Source: Nocardioides sp. zg-1228
Lineage (GTDB): Bacteria; Actinomycetota; Actinomycetes; Propionibacteriales; Nocardioidaceae
Reading direction: 5' to 3'
Assembly (NCBI RefSeq): GCF_017086465.1
Contig: NZ_CP070961.1
Location: forward strand, 3,596,001 to 3,660,000
Length of the DNA: 64,000 bases
The notes below the pieces were generated by a model that did no database searches, was not told the DNA's origin, and saw nothing but the letters and a program-made list of their open reading frames with translations. Below, one piece after another: positions 32,536 through 41,972 of the stretch. Numbering within the stretch: the stretch's first letter is position 1; each line of letters starts with the position of its first letter. A program made the position numbers and the translations under genes.

Positions 32536-34641
32536 GTGCGCGTGCGTCCTGGGGACAGGTTCGGCCGGTACGAGATCGAGCGGCAGATCGGCGCGGGCGG
32601 GATGGGGGTGGTGCACCTGGCCCTCGACACCAAGCTCCAGAGGCGGGTGGCGCTCAAGGTGATGTCGCCGCAGCTCACCGGCGACGAGGAGTTCCTCGCC
32701 CGGTTCGACCGCGAGGCCGCGACGCTGGCCCGCCTCGACTCCCCCCACATCACCACGATCTTCGACCACGGCGTCGTCGACGGCACGCCCTTCCTCGCGA
32801 TGCAGTACGTCGCCGGTGGCGACCTCGGCACCCAGCTCAAGCGGCGGGGCCCGGTGCCGGTCCAGCTCGCGGCGACGATCTGCGCCCAGGTCGCCGAGGC
32901 CCTGCACGACGCCCACGCGGCCGGCATCGTGCACCGCGACGTCAAGCCCGCCAACGTGCTCGTCCGCGACCCCGACGCCACGGAGCCGTTCGTCTACCTC
33001 GGCGACTTCGGCATCGCCCAGGCCGCCACGGGCAGCGACGGGCTCACCCGGGCCGGCGGCGTGGCCGGCAGCTGGGCCTATCTCGCCCCCGAGCGGGCGC
33101 ACGGCGCCCCGGCCACCCCCGCCAGCGACGTCTACGCGCTCGGGTGCCTGCTCCACGCGTGCGTCACGGGCCGTGCCCCCTACGTCGGCTCCGACGTGGA
33201 GATGGCGGTCGCCCACGTCAACGAGCCGGTGCCCCGGCTGCCCGGCACCGACGCGGCGACGGTCGAGCTCAACCGCGTCCTGGCGCGCGCCATGGCCAAG
33301 GACCCGGCCGAGCGCCACGCCTCGGCCGGCGAGCTGCGCAGCGACCTGGTGGCGCTCTCGAGGATGCCCCGGGCCGCGCTCTCCCCCGGCGGCGCGACCC
33401 CCGAGCCGGGCCGCTCCCCGCTCGAGGAGGCGGGCGACACCGCACCGCCCGCCCGCGGACGTCGTACGACCGCCGTGGTGGCGGCCGCGGCGCTGGCCCT
33501 GGTCGCGGTGGTCGGCGGCACCCTCGCCGTGCGGTCGTTCGACGGCGACGACGACGGCGACGCCTCGCCCGACGCTGCCACCGACGGCCCGGCCGCCATC
33601 GCGGACCCGGTCGCCGGCGACTGGGACGGCGACGGGCTGGGCGACGTGCGGGCCGCCCGCTCGGTGTGGCGCGACGGCCTCGAGGCCCTGCCGGTCGTGC
33701 TGCTCACCTCCGACGGCACCGCGCTGGGCGAGGCGGTCGAGGACGCCGGGATGATCGAGCGGCCCAAGGTCGGCGACGTCGACGGCGACGGCCGGCCCGA
33801 CCTGGTGCAGGTCGTCGAGAGCGACGACGACACCGAGGTCACCGCGACGGTCTGGCGCGGCACCGGCGACGGTGTCGAGGAGCTGTCGCAGCAGACGTTC
33901 CGGTGGCGCACCGACTACGGCTTCTACGGCATGGGCGACTTCGACGGCGACGGCCGCGACGACCTGCTGCTCACCCGCAACCGCGGCGAGAAGCTCATGG
34001 TGGTCTCGGTCGCCCGCTCCGCCGGCGACGGCTTCGACGAGCCCGTGGAGTACGCGTCCCGCGGGGGTCGCGCCAACGAGGACGACCAGTTCGCCATCGG
34101 TGACTTCGACGGCGACGGCCTCGACGACCTCGCCGCCCGGGTGGTCAACGGCGGCGGCGCCGTCGGCGTCCGGTTCCGGGTGCTGCTCAGCACGGGCGAG
34201 CGGTTCCGCAAGTCACCGACCACCCGCATCGAGGACGGGCGCTACGGCGTGGCCGACTACACCGCCGCCGACATCGACGGCGACGGCGCCGACGAGCTGG
34301 TGCACCTGATCACCGACCGGTGGGGCGAGGACGAGTACGGCGCGACGGTCGCGGTCCAGCGGTTCGTCAACGGCGGCTTCGGCACGCCGAAGGAGCTGGT
34401 CGCGCCCACCAGCGGCGGTCCCGACTTCCCCTACCTCGACGTGGCCGCCTCCGACGTGGACGGCGACGGTGACCAGGACGTCGTCCGCCTGCACGCCTAC
34501 GACGACGACGCCGGGACCGCCCTCGTCGAGGTGTACGTCTCCGACGGCGACTCCCTGCAGGAGCCGGTGGAGTGGGGCGTGGTGCCCTGCACCACCTCGG
34601 GCTGCGAGGGGGAGGCCGCGAGCCTCGTCGCCCGCGAGTGA
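32536..34641 (+). CDS. transmembrane Ser/Thr kinase with extracellular FG-GAP propeller
   Basis: 701 residues. Cytoplasmic PknB-type kinase domain: glycine loop GAGGMG near 20, Lys41, HRDVKPAN at 133-140, GDFG at 156-159, and APER. After a Pro-rich linker comes one transmembrane helix (311-333). The outer part has six DxDxDG calcium-binding repeats (DWDGDG 362, DVDGDG 414, DFDGDG 468, DFDGDG 523, DIDGDG 579, DVDGDG 640), spaced 52-61 residues, as in integrin-like FG-GAP/VCBS propellers, and two C-terminal cysteines. The more usual PASTA repeats are absent. The GTG at 32536 has AGAGGAG 4 nt upstream and is preferred to a longer reading from 32467. Confidence 0.9.
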   Translation: MRVRPGDRFGRYEIERQIGAGGMGVVHLALDTKLQRRVALKVMSPQLTGDEEFLARFDREAATLARLDSPHITTIFDHGVVDGTPFLAMQYVAGGDLGTQLKRRGPVPVQLAATICAQVAEALHDAHAAGIVHRDVKPANVLVRDPDATEPFVYLGDFGIAQAATGSDGLTRAGGVAGSWAYLAPERAHGAPATPASDVYALGCLLHACVTGRAPYVGSDVEMAVAHVNEPVPRLPGTDAATVELNRVLARAMAKDPAERHASAGELRSDLVALSRMPRAALSPGGATPEPGRSPLEEAGDTAPPARGRRTTAVVAAAALALVAVVGGTLAVRSFDGDDDGDASPDAATDGPAAIADPVAGDWDGDGLGDVRAARSVWRDGLEALPVVLLTSDGTALGEAVEDAGMIERPKVGDVDGDGRPDLVQVVESDDDTEVTATVWRGTGDGVEELSQQTFRWRTDYGFYGMGDFDGDGRDDLLLTRNRGEKLMVVSVARSAGDGFDEPVEYASRGGRANEDDQFAIGDFDGDGLDDLAARVVNGGGAVGVRFRVLLSTGERFRKSPTTRIEDGRYGVADYTAADIDGDGADELVHLITDRWGEDEYGATVAVQRFVNGGFGTPKELVAPTSGGPDFPYLDVAASDVDGDGDQDVVRLHAYDDDAGTALVEVYVSDGDSLQEPVEWGVVPCTTSGCEGEAASLVARE

Positions 34642-34663
34642 CCTCCGCCCGCGGGGCGTCGGG

Positions 34664-35947
<1,284 letters not shown>

Positions 35948-35986
35948 CTCAGCCCTCCTCTGTCTTCGGCATCACTGGAATGCACC

Positions 35987-36013
35987 GAGCCCCGGCACAA
36001 GGCGCCGGGGCTC
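35987..36013 (-). other. hairpin in the purA leader region
   Basis: Perfect 10-bp stem GAGCCCCGGC/GCCGGGGCTC with a 7-nt loop, 40 nt before the purA start, in the divergent gap with the lipid kinase gene. It could be a leader structure or a DNA-level protein site; I know no riboswitch that matches. Confidence 0.5.
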
Positions 36014-36043
36014 TTGCGACGCCACGCTACCGCACCCCTCGGC

Positions 36044-36049
36044 TAGGGT
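36044..36049 (+). promoter_or_regulatory. -10 box of leaderless promoter, lipid kinase
   Basis: TAGGGT, 6 nt before the GTG at 36056. Confidence 0.6.
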
Positions 36050-36055
36050 CCGGTC

Positions 36056-36970
36056 GTGCGATCCCTTCTCGTCATCACGAACGCCGAGGCCGGCACCTCC
36101 GACGAGGCGCGGCTGGCACAGGCCCTCGACGCCCTGCGGGACAAGGCGTCGGTCGAGGTCGCCAAGACCTCCAACCCCGGCGAGCTCGACGGCGTGCTCC
36201 ACCGTGCGGGCGGACGTACGGTCGTGGTGGCCGGCGGCGACGGCAGCCTCCACGCGGTCGTGACCGCGCTCCACAAGCGCCGTGAGCTCGACCAGGCGAC
36301 CCTCGCCCTGCTGCCGATGGGCACCGGCAACGACTTCGCCCGCGGCAACGACATCCCGCTCGACATCGAGGACGCGGCGCGCCTGGTGCTCTCCGGGGAG
36401 CCCCGCCCGGTCGACCTCATCGTCGACGAGACCGGCAACGTCGTGGTCAACAACGTGCACGTCGGCGTCGGCGCGCAGGCCAGCCGCAAGGGCCACAAGT
36501 GGAAGTCGCGGCTGGGCGCCGTCGGGGTGGGCAAGGCCAACCTCGGCAAGCTCGGCTACCCCATCGGGGCGCTGCTCTCGGCGTTCGACCCACCCGCCTG
36601 GCGCCTGCACGTCGAGGTCGACGGAGAGGTCGTCAACGACGTCGACCGGCCCGTGCTGATGGTCGCCATCGGCAACGGCGCCAAGGTCGGCGGTGGCACC
36701 GACGTCAACCCCGACGCCGACACCGAGGACGGCCTCCTCGACGTGATGGTCAGCCGCGCGGTCGGACCGAGCGCCAAGCTGGGCTACGTCCTGCGGCTGC
36801 GCAAGGGCGAGCACGACGAGCGCGACGACGTGCTCACCCTGCGGGGCAAGTCGGTCAAGGTCAGCGGCGACGAGTTCTGGCTCTCGGCCGACGGGGAGAT
36901 CTCCGGCCCGGAGCGCACCCGCAGCTGGCGCCTCGAGCGTGGCGCCTACACGATGATCCTGCCCCGCTGA
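36056..36970 (+). CDS. diacylglycerol kinase-like lipid kinase
   Basis: 304 residues. DAGK catalytic domain: VVVAGGDGSLHAVVTAL near residue 60 and LLPMGTGNDFARGNDIPLDI near 85, then a C-terminal beta-sandwich ending SADGEISGPERT. Phosphorylates diacylglycerol or a related lipid for phospholipid recycling. It converges on the HTH gene, with 10 bp between stops. Confidence 0.9.
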   Translation: MRSLLVITNAEAGTSDEARLAQALDALRDKASVEVAKTSNPGELDGVLHRAGGRTVVVAGGDGSLHAVVTALHKRRELDQATLALLPMGTGNDFARGNDIPLDIEDAARLVLSGEPRPVDLIVDETGNVVVNNVHVGVGAQASRKGHKWKSRLGAVGVGKANLGKLGYPIGALLSAFDPPAWRLHVEVDGEVVNDVDRPVLMVAIGNGAKVGGGTDVNPDADTEDGLLDVMVSRAVGPSAKLGYVLRLRKGEHDERDDVLTLRGKSVKVSGDEFWLSADGEISGPERTRSWRLERGAYTMILPR

Positions 36971-36980
36971 CGCCGGCGGC

Positions 36981-37970
36981 TCAGAGCCAGCCCCGCCGCA
37001 CCGCCTCGACCCCCGCCTGGAAGCGCGTGTCCACGCCGAGCTCGGTCATCAGGGCGGCGACGCGACGGCGGACGGTGCGCAGGCCGATGCCGAGCTTGCG
37101 GGCGATCACCTCGTCGGTCGAGCCGGCCATCAGCTGCTCCAGCAGGAACTGCCGCCCGTCCGGACTCACCTTGCCCGCCTCGACCTCGCGCATCGGGGCG
37201 GCGCGGGCCCACAGCGACTCGAACCACATGGTCAGCGCGGCGACGATCGAGCGCTGCCGGACGTGCACCCGCGGATCGTCGGTGAAGCCGATCGGCTCGG
37301 GGAGCACCGCATGGGTGTCGCCGAAGATGAACATCCGCGTGGGCACCTCCGAGAGGATCCGCACCTGCTCGCCCAGGGACGCGCGCACCCGGAGGGCGTC
37401 GGGTGCCTCGGTCAGGGCGCGCGCCGGGTAGATCGCGCGGGAGCGACGCCCCGTGGACATCGCCTCGCCGAGCATCTCGCTGACCCTCGACTCGCGCGGC
37501 ATCGCCCAGGCGTCCGGCCGCAGCCACAGCATGTCGCCGCGGCTGGTGCGCATCATGACCTGCAGGAGCTCGAACGGGTCGCCGCCGGAGCTGAGCTCGC
37601 CGTCGAGCGGCTGGACGTCGGAGACGTGGTGCCGCTCAGGACGGGCGGCGGCGGCGACGAGGTGGGGCACCGCGAGGGAGAGCTCGGCCAGCTTGCCGGC
37701 CGACGACGCGGCCGTTCGCGCCTCGCGCAGCACCAGCTCGGAGACCGCCTCCGCGAGGGACGGCACGACGACGCGGTCGTCGGCCACCACGACGAGACCG
37801 CGCTCGATGAGCGGGGCGAGGTCGCGCAACAGCTGGTCGGGCCGCGCCTGCACCACCTGCGCGACACCGGCGACCGTGTGACCGGAGACCGGCGCCACCC
37901 GGAAGTAGAGCTGCTCGGCACGACGCTCGAGACCGAGCGCGACGAGGACGGAGGACGGGTCACCGGGCAT
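36981..37970 (-). CDS. transcription regulator with C-terminal LuxR-type HTH
   Basis: 329 residues. The N-terminal third looks like a TrmB/winged-helix domain (LERRAEQLYFRVAPVSGHTV), the middle like a sensor domain, and the C-terminus is a LuxR-like HTH (STDEVIARKLGIGLRTVRRR). This architecture is common in Streptomyces-type regulators of secondary functions. Target and signal unknown. The ATG follows TAAACT by 6 nt. Confidence 0.8.
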   Translation of the reverse strand: MPGDPSSVLVALGLERRAEQLYFRVAPVSGHTVAGVAQVVQARPDQLLRDLAPLIERGLVVVADDRVVVPSLAEAVSELVLREARTAASSAGKLAELSLAVPHLVAAAARPERHHVSDVQPLDGELSSGGDPFELLQVMMRTSRGDMLWLRPDAWAMPRESRVSEMLGEAMSTGRRSRAIYPARALTEAPDALRVRASLGEQVRILSEVPTRMFIFGDTHAVLPEPIGFTDDPRVHVRQRSIVAALTMWFESLWARAAPMREVEAGKVSPDGRQFLLEQLMAGSTDEVIARKLGIGLRTVRRRVAALMTELGVDTRFQAGVEAVRRGWL

Positions 37971-37976
37971 GGTGGC

Positions 37977-37982
37977 AGTTTA
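37977..37982 (-). promoter_or_regulatory. -10 box of leaderless promoter, HTH regulator
   Basis: TAAACT on the minus strand, 6 nt before ATG. A direct repeat GGCAGTTT overlaps it (about 37974-37981 and 37991-37998). Confidence 0.6.
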
Positions 37983-38313
37983 GTGCCAACGGCAGTTTGG
38001 ACCCGCGTGGCACGGACCGGCCAACACATACTTGACACGCTGGCCGCCGCGGGGGTGTGCGGCCGCACCGCTCCTCGGAGCAAGGCGTCGGAGCCGCCAC
38101 GGGGGACGGCTCCGGCGCCCACCGATGCCCGCCTTGTGGACGATCTGTGGATGTTGCGTCGACTACTGGTGGCCGTCCCGTTGCCCTTTCGCGGACGAGG
38201 GGGCCCCATCGGCTCGCGCGCGCCAGACGTACGACGGGGTCCTCGAGAGGCCGCGTCGGCGTCGCCCGACGGCCGCCGAGTGGCGCGCGTCGGTGGCCCC
38301 GCCGTGCCACCGA
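37983..38313. other. non-coding divergent gap before lysK
   Basis: About 330 bp. It holds TTGACA at 38032-38037 (a possible -35 element without a matching -10) and an inverted repeat CGGTGGC/GCCACCG at 38291-38312 directly before the lysK -10 box. No tRNA, leader peptide or credible gene seen. Confidence 0.4.
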
Positions 38314-38319
38314 TAGCCT
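38314..38319 (+). promoter_or_regulatory. -10 box of leaderless promoter, lysK
   Basis: TAGCCT, 6 nt before the ATG at 38326. Confidence 0.6.
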
Positions 38320-38325
38320 TGCCAC

Positions 38326-40065
38326 ATGGCACGAAGTGGACGTCAAGGCGGCGGCGAACCGGTCGACTGGGTGACGCGTGCGGCGGACGACGCCGTACGC
38401 CACGCCGGCGAGGGCAACCTGGTGACCGTGGCGTCCGGCGCCTCCCCCAGCGGGCCCATCCACCTGGGCAACCTCCGCGAGTTCATCACCCCGCACTTCG
38501 TCGCCGAGGAGCTGAGGCGTCGCGGCGTCCCGGTGCGCCACCTGCACTCGTGGGACGACTTCGACCGGTTCCGCAAGGTGCCGGCCGGTGTGCCTGCGGA
38601 GTGGGCCGACCACATCGGCCGGCCGCTGACCTCGGTGCCCGACCCGTGGGAGTGCCACGACAGCTGGGCCGCGCACTTCAAGGCACCGTTGCAGGCGGCG
38701 CTGCGCGACCTCGGGGTCGAGATGGAGGAGATCTCCCAGACGCAGATGTACACCTCCGGCGCCTACCGCGAGCAGGTCCTGGAGGCGGTCTCGCGCCGCG
38801 ACGAGATCGAGGCGGTGCTCGCCCGGCACCGCACCAAGAAGGTCACCGCCGGCGAGGACGCCACCGCACAGGAGGCCGCCGACCTCGCCGACTCCGTCGC
38901 CAACGAGGACAGCGAGCCGGCCGGTGCCGGCTCGGGCTCCGACTCCGGCTCCGGCTCCGAGGTGATCGCCCGCTTCCCCTACCGCCCCTACTGCCGCCAG
39001 TGCGGTCGCGACACCGTCACCACGACGGCCTACGACGACGCCACCACGACGCTGTCCTACTCCTGCTCCTCCTGCGGCTTCGAGGGCACGACCGACCTGT
39101 CCACCGACACCGACGGCAAGCTGGTGTGGAAGGTCGACTGGCCGATGCGCTGGGCGTTCGAGAAGGTCGACTTCGAGCCCGCCGGCCGCGACCACATGAC
39201 GCCCGGCTCGTCCTACACCGTCGGCACGGAGCTCGTGTCCTCCATCTTCGACTGGCGCGCGCCGGCCCGGGTGATCTACGCGTTCGTCGGCTTCGCCGGA
39301 GTGCAGAAGATGTCGTCGTCGGCCGGTGGCGTGCCGACCGCGACCGACGCGCTGCGCATCCTCGAGGCACCGATGCTGCGCTGGCTCTACGTCCGCCGCG
39401 CGCCGACGCAGGCCTTCGACATCGACTTCGGCGCGTCCGTCGTCCGGCTCTACGACGAGTGGGACGCGCTCGGCCGCAAGGCCGCCGACCCCGCCAAGGC
39501 CGACGTCGCGACCCTGGCGTGGCACCGCGCCTCCGAGACGGCGTCCGCCGGGCGCCTGCCCACCCCCGCCGTCGTGGTCCCCTTCCGCACCCTGTCCTCG
39601 GTCGCCGACGTCACCGCCGGGTCGGCCGAGCTCATCTCGCGCATCATCGAGTCCTCCGGCTACCCGCACGAGTCGGTCGCCGACCTCGAGCCCCGGCTGA
39701 CCAAGGCCATGCAGTGGACGCGCGAGCACGTGCCCGCCGACGAGCGCACCACCGTCCGCGAGACGCCCGACACCGAGCGCCTCGGCTCGCTGACCGAGGA
39801 CGAGCAGCTGTGGCTGCGGATCTTCCTCGACCGGCTGCCCGACGACGGCGACCTCGAGGCGGTCACCTCGGTGGTCTACGGCGTGCCCAAGGTCGCCCGG
39901 GGCCTGGGCTTCGACGACACCCCCACCGACCAGGTCAAGGCCGACCAGAAGGACTTCTTCCGCCTCCTCTACAACCTCCTGGTCGACGCCGACCGCGGCC
40001 CCCGCCTGCCCACCCTCGTCCTCGCCCTCGGCCCCGCCAAGGTGCGGCAGCTGCTCGGCGCCTGA
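38326..40065 (+). CDS. lysK: class I lysyl-tRNA synthetase
   Basis: 579 residues of the archaeal-type class I LysRS. HIGH-equivalent PSGPIHLGN at 41-49, KMSKS-equivalent KMSSS near 327, and a zinc-ribbon-like insert (CRQCG and CSSCG, about 223-250). A low-complexity Gly/Ser stretch (GAGSGSDSGSGS, about 204-215) precedes the ribbon. Charges tRNA-Lys. Whether a class II LysS also exists elsewhere in the genome cannot be seen here. Confidence 0.94.
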   Translation: MARSGRQGGGEPVDWVTRAADDAVRHAGEGNLVTVASGASPSGPIHLGNLREFITPHFVAEELRRRGVPVRHLHSWDDFDRFRKVPAGVPAEWADHIGRPLTSVPDPWECHDSWAAHFKAPLQAALRDLGVEMEEISQTQMYTSGAYREQVLEAVSRRDEIEAVLARHRTKKVTAGEDATAQEAADLADSVANEDSEPAGAGSGSDSGSGSEVIARFPYRPYCRQCGRDTVTTTAYDDATTTLSYSCSSCGFEGTTDLSTDTDGKLVWKVDWPMRWAFEKVDFEPAGRDHMTPGSSYTVGTELVSSIFDWRAPARVIYAFVGFAGVQKMSSSAGGVPTATDALRILEAPMLRWLYVRRAPTQAFDIDFGASVVRLYDEWDALGRKAADPAKADVATLAWHRASETASAGRLPTPAVVVPFRTLSSVADVTAGSAELISRIIESSGYPHESVADLEPRLTKAMQWTREHVPADERTTVRETPDTERLGSLTEDEQLWLRIFLDRLPDDGDLEAVTSVVYGVPKVARGLGFDDTPTDQVKADQKDFFRLLYNLLVDADRGPRLPTLVLALGPAKVRQLLGA

Positions 40066-40090
40066 CTCGCGTGCGCCGGTCGCCGGCACG

Positions 40091-40146
40091 GCTCGAGCGG
40101 TGACTTCCCCGCTCAACCCCACGGATCCGGGTGTCCTAGCGGGGAC
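40091..40146. repeat. diverged palindrome, family A copy
   Basis: Begins GCTCGAGCGGTGAC, close to the left outer arm at 21429, then CCCCGCTCAAC, GGATCC at the centre and AGCGGGGAC at the end. The two halves no longer pair fully. It lies 26 bp past the lysK stop. Confidence 0.7.
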
Positions 40147-40268
40147 CAGGCATGCTGAGTGCCGGCACCAGGACGTACGCCCTCCACAGGTGACGCGTTC
40201 GGCCGCCCGTCCACAGGCACGGCCCGGGTGCGGTGGCGTGAGCGGTCGCGTCGGCCCATCGTCACCGC

Positions 40269-41318
40269 ATGCGAGATTCGTTGCGAGCACGTGCCCGACG
40301 TCAGGACGGGCTGTTCACCCGCCAGCAGGCGCTCCGGGCGGGCTACACCCGGCGTGAGATCGACGCGGCCGTCCGTCCCAACGGTCCGTGGATCGCGGTC
40401 CGGACCGGCGTCTACTGCGAGAGGCTGCTGGTCGAGGACGCAGACCAGCGGCTGCGCTGGATGTTCAAGGACCGGGCGGCGCTGCTCGTTGCGCGCCGGC
40501 AGGCGGTCCTGAGCCACGACTCCGCGGCGCGTTTCCTCGAGATCGACACGCTCGCGCCGCCGATCCCCGCCACCCACCTCACCCACACGGGCGCGCGCGG
40601 CAACCGCACCAACAGCGGGATCGTCCGGCACCGCGACCTCCTGCCGCTGTGCGTCGAGGTGGTGGACGGCCTGCTGGTGACGTCGTACGCCCGCACCGCC
40701 ATCGACATCGGCCGGCTGCACGGCTTCCTGCCGGGACTGGTTGCCGTCGACGCGGTCCGCGGGAAGGGCGTGCCGCTCGCCGACCTGGCGGCAGAGCTCG
40801 CGCGGATGGGCAACCACCCCCACATCGCGCGCGCCCGTGCGGCCGTCGCCGCCTCTGACGCAGGGGCGGAGAGCGTCCTGGAGACCCTCGGCCGCCAGCT
40901 GGTCCGCGAGCTCGAGATCGGTGAGGTCGAGACGCAGTTCGCCGTCGGGCTGGCCGACGGGCGAGTCGTCTGGTGCGACATCCGGGTAGGACGCCACATC
41001 TTCGAGTGCCACGGCATGCTCAAGCTCGTCCCGGTCGAGCGGGGCGGCGTCGCGACACAACCCGCCGAGCAGGTGCTGTGGAAGGAGAGGGCGCGACAGG
41101 TCGCGATCAGCGCGGAGGGCCTCGGCGTGTCCAGCATCGTGTGGGCGGACTGCCTCGGCCAGGCGCGCGACCGCGCGCTTGCCAGGCTCCGGCGGGAGTA
41201 CGCCGTCACCGAGGCGCGGTTCGGCCGGGAGCTCCCGCCCCACCTGCGCCGGTTTGCCGACGACCACCCCCGGCGGCGCGACGGTGCCCTGTGGACCACG
41301 GCGAGCCACGCGGCCTGA
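40269..41318 (+). CDS. AbiEi-type antitoxin-domain protein with PD-(D/E)XK-like C-terminus
   Basis: 349 residues. The N-terminus DGLFTRQQALRAGYTRREID then PNGPWIAVRTGVY is the winged-helix AbiEi antitoxin domain of type IV toxin-antitoxin systems. The C-terminal third (from AGAESVLETLGRQLV through WCDIRVGRHIFECHGMLKLV) resembles DUF559/Vsr-like nucleases, with an E, D and ExxxxK arrangement. No AbiEii nucleotidyltransferase toxin is next to it, so it is an orphan. Such orphans are frequent in Nocardioides-like genomes; function unknown. Confidence 0.75.
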   Translation: MRDSLRARARRQDGLFTRQQALRAGYTRREIDAAVRPNGPWIAVRTGVYCERLLVEDADQRLRWMFKDRAALLVARRQAVLSHDSAARFLEIDTLAPPIPATHLTHTGARGNRTNSGIVRHRDLLPLCVEVVDGLLVTSYARTAIDIGRLHGFLPGLVAVDAVRGKGVPLADLAAELARMGNHPHIARARAAVAASDAGAESVLETLGRQLVRELEIGEVETQFAVGLADGRVVWCDIRVGRHIFECHGMLKLVPVERGGVATQPAEQVLWKERARQVAISAEGLGVSSIVWADCLGQARDRALARLRREYAVTEARFGRELPPHLRRFADDHPRRRDGALWTTASHAA

Positions 41319-41348
41319 CCGCGCGCCCGGCACCGCTGGGACACCCGC

Positions 41349-41390
41349 GTCCCCGCTGGACACGTCGGATCCGACGTGTTGAGCGGGGAC
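41349..41390. repeat. palindrome, family A copy
   Basis: GTCCCCGCT (41349-41357) and AGCGGGGAC (41382-41390) flank CACGTCGGATCCGACGTG (41361-41378), identical to the core at 21452-21475's centre, with one unpaired triplet on each side. It lies 31 bp after the AbiEi-type stop and is followed by GCTTGAGCC, as in the 21.4-kb copy. Confidence 0.85.
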
Positions 41391-41404
41391 GAGCCCGCTT
41401 GAGC

Positions 41405-41456
41405 CAAGGGGGAAGCCTGCCCAAGGGGGAAGCCTGCCCGAGGGGGGAAGCCTGGG
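41405..41456. repeat. 17-bp tandem repeat, three copies
   Basis: CAAGGGGGAAGCCTGCC twice (41405-41421, 41422-41438), then a diverged 18-bp copy to 41456. The next 70 bp are a G/C-rich run without a gene. Confidence 0.8.
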
Positions 41457-41527
41457 CGGGGGCGATGCCCGAGGGCGAGGGCCAGCCCGAGGCAGAGGCC
41501 CCGCCCGGGCGGGGGCGGGGGCGGTCC

Positions 41528-41533
41528 TAGGGT
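41528..41533 (+). promoter_or_regulatory. -10 box of leaderless promoter, DUF3151 gene
   Basis: TAGGGT, 6 nt before the ATG at 41540. Confidence 0.6.
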
Positions 41534-41539
41534 TGCCCC

Positions 41540-41962
41540 ATGACCTCCGGACCCTTCGGCGGCGACCTGATGGCCGGTCCCCCGCCCACCCACCTCCCCG
41601 CCGACCCCGCCGACGCCGAGCTCGCGGGCGGCGACGCCCCGGCGGCCGTCGTACGCCGTCACCCGGCGTCGCCGACCGCGTGGGCCGCCCTGGCCCAGCA
41701 GGCCCGCGACGCCGGCGCCGACGACGTCACGGTCTACGCCTACGCCCGCGTCGGCTACCACCGCTCGCTCGACCAGCTGCGCCGCAACGGCTGGAAGGGC
41801 CACGGGCCGGTGCCGTGGGAGCACGAGCCCAACCGCGGGTTCCTCCGCTCCCTCGCCCTCCTCGCCCTGGCCGCGCGCGCCATCGGCGAGACCGAGGAGT
41901 GGGAGCGCTGCGCGACGTTCCTCCGTGACTCCAGCCCGGCAGCGGCCGACGAGCTCCTCTGA
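41540..41962 (+). CDS. DUF3151 family protein
   Basis: 140 residues of an actinobacterial family of unknown function: AWAALAQQARDAGADDVTVY, GYHRSLDQLRRNGWKGHGPV and PNRGFLRSLALLALAARAIG are typical. The family is often next to the aldolase gene fba, as here. Confidence 0.88.
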   Translation: MTSGPFGGDLMAGPPPTHLPADPADAELAGGDAPAAVVRRHPASPTAWAALAQQARDAGADDVTVYAYARVGYHRSLDQLRRNGWKGHGPVPWEHEPNRGFLRSLALLALAARAIGETEEWERCATFLRDSSPAAADELL

Positions 41963-41972
41963 GGGCGAGGTC

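Noticed and set aside
37983..38325. possible T-box or tRNA upstream of lysK
   Set aside because: No T-box consensus, no tRNA arms or GTTCRA loop, and the -10 box 6 nt before the ATG leaves no room for a leader.
38057..38374. short plus-strand frames in the gap before lysK
   Set aside because: No ribosome binding site, family similarity or hydrophobic pattern, and they overlap the lysK start in another frame.
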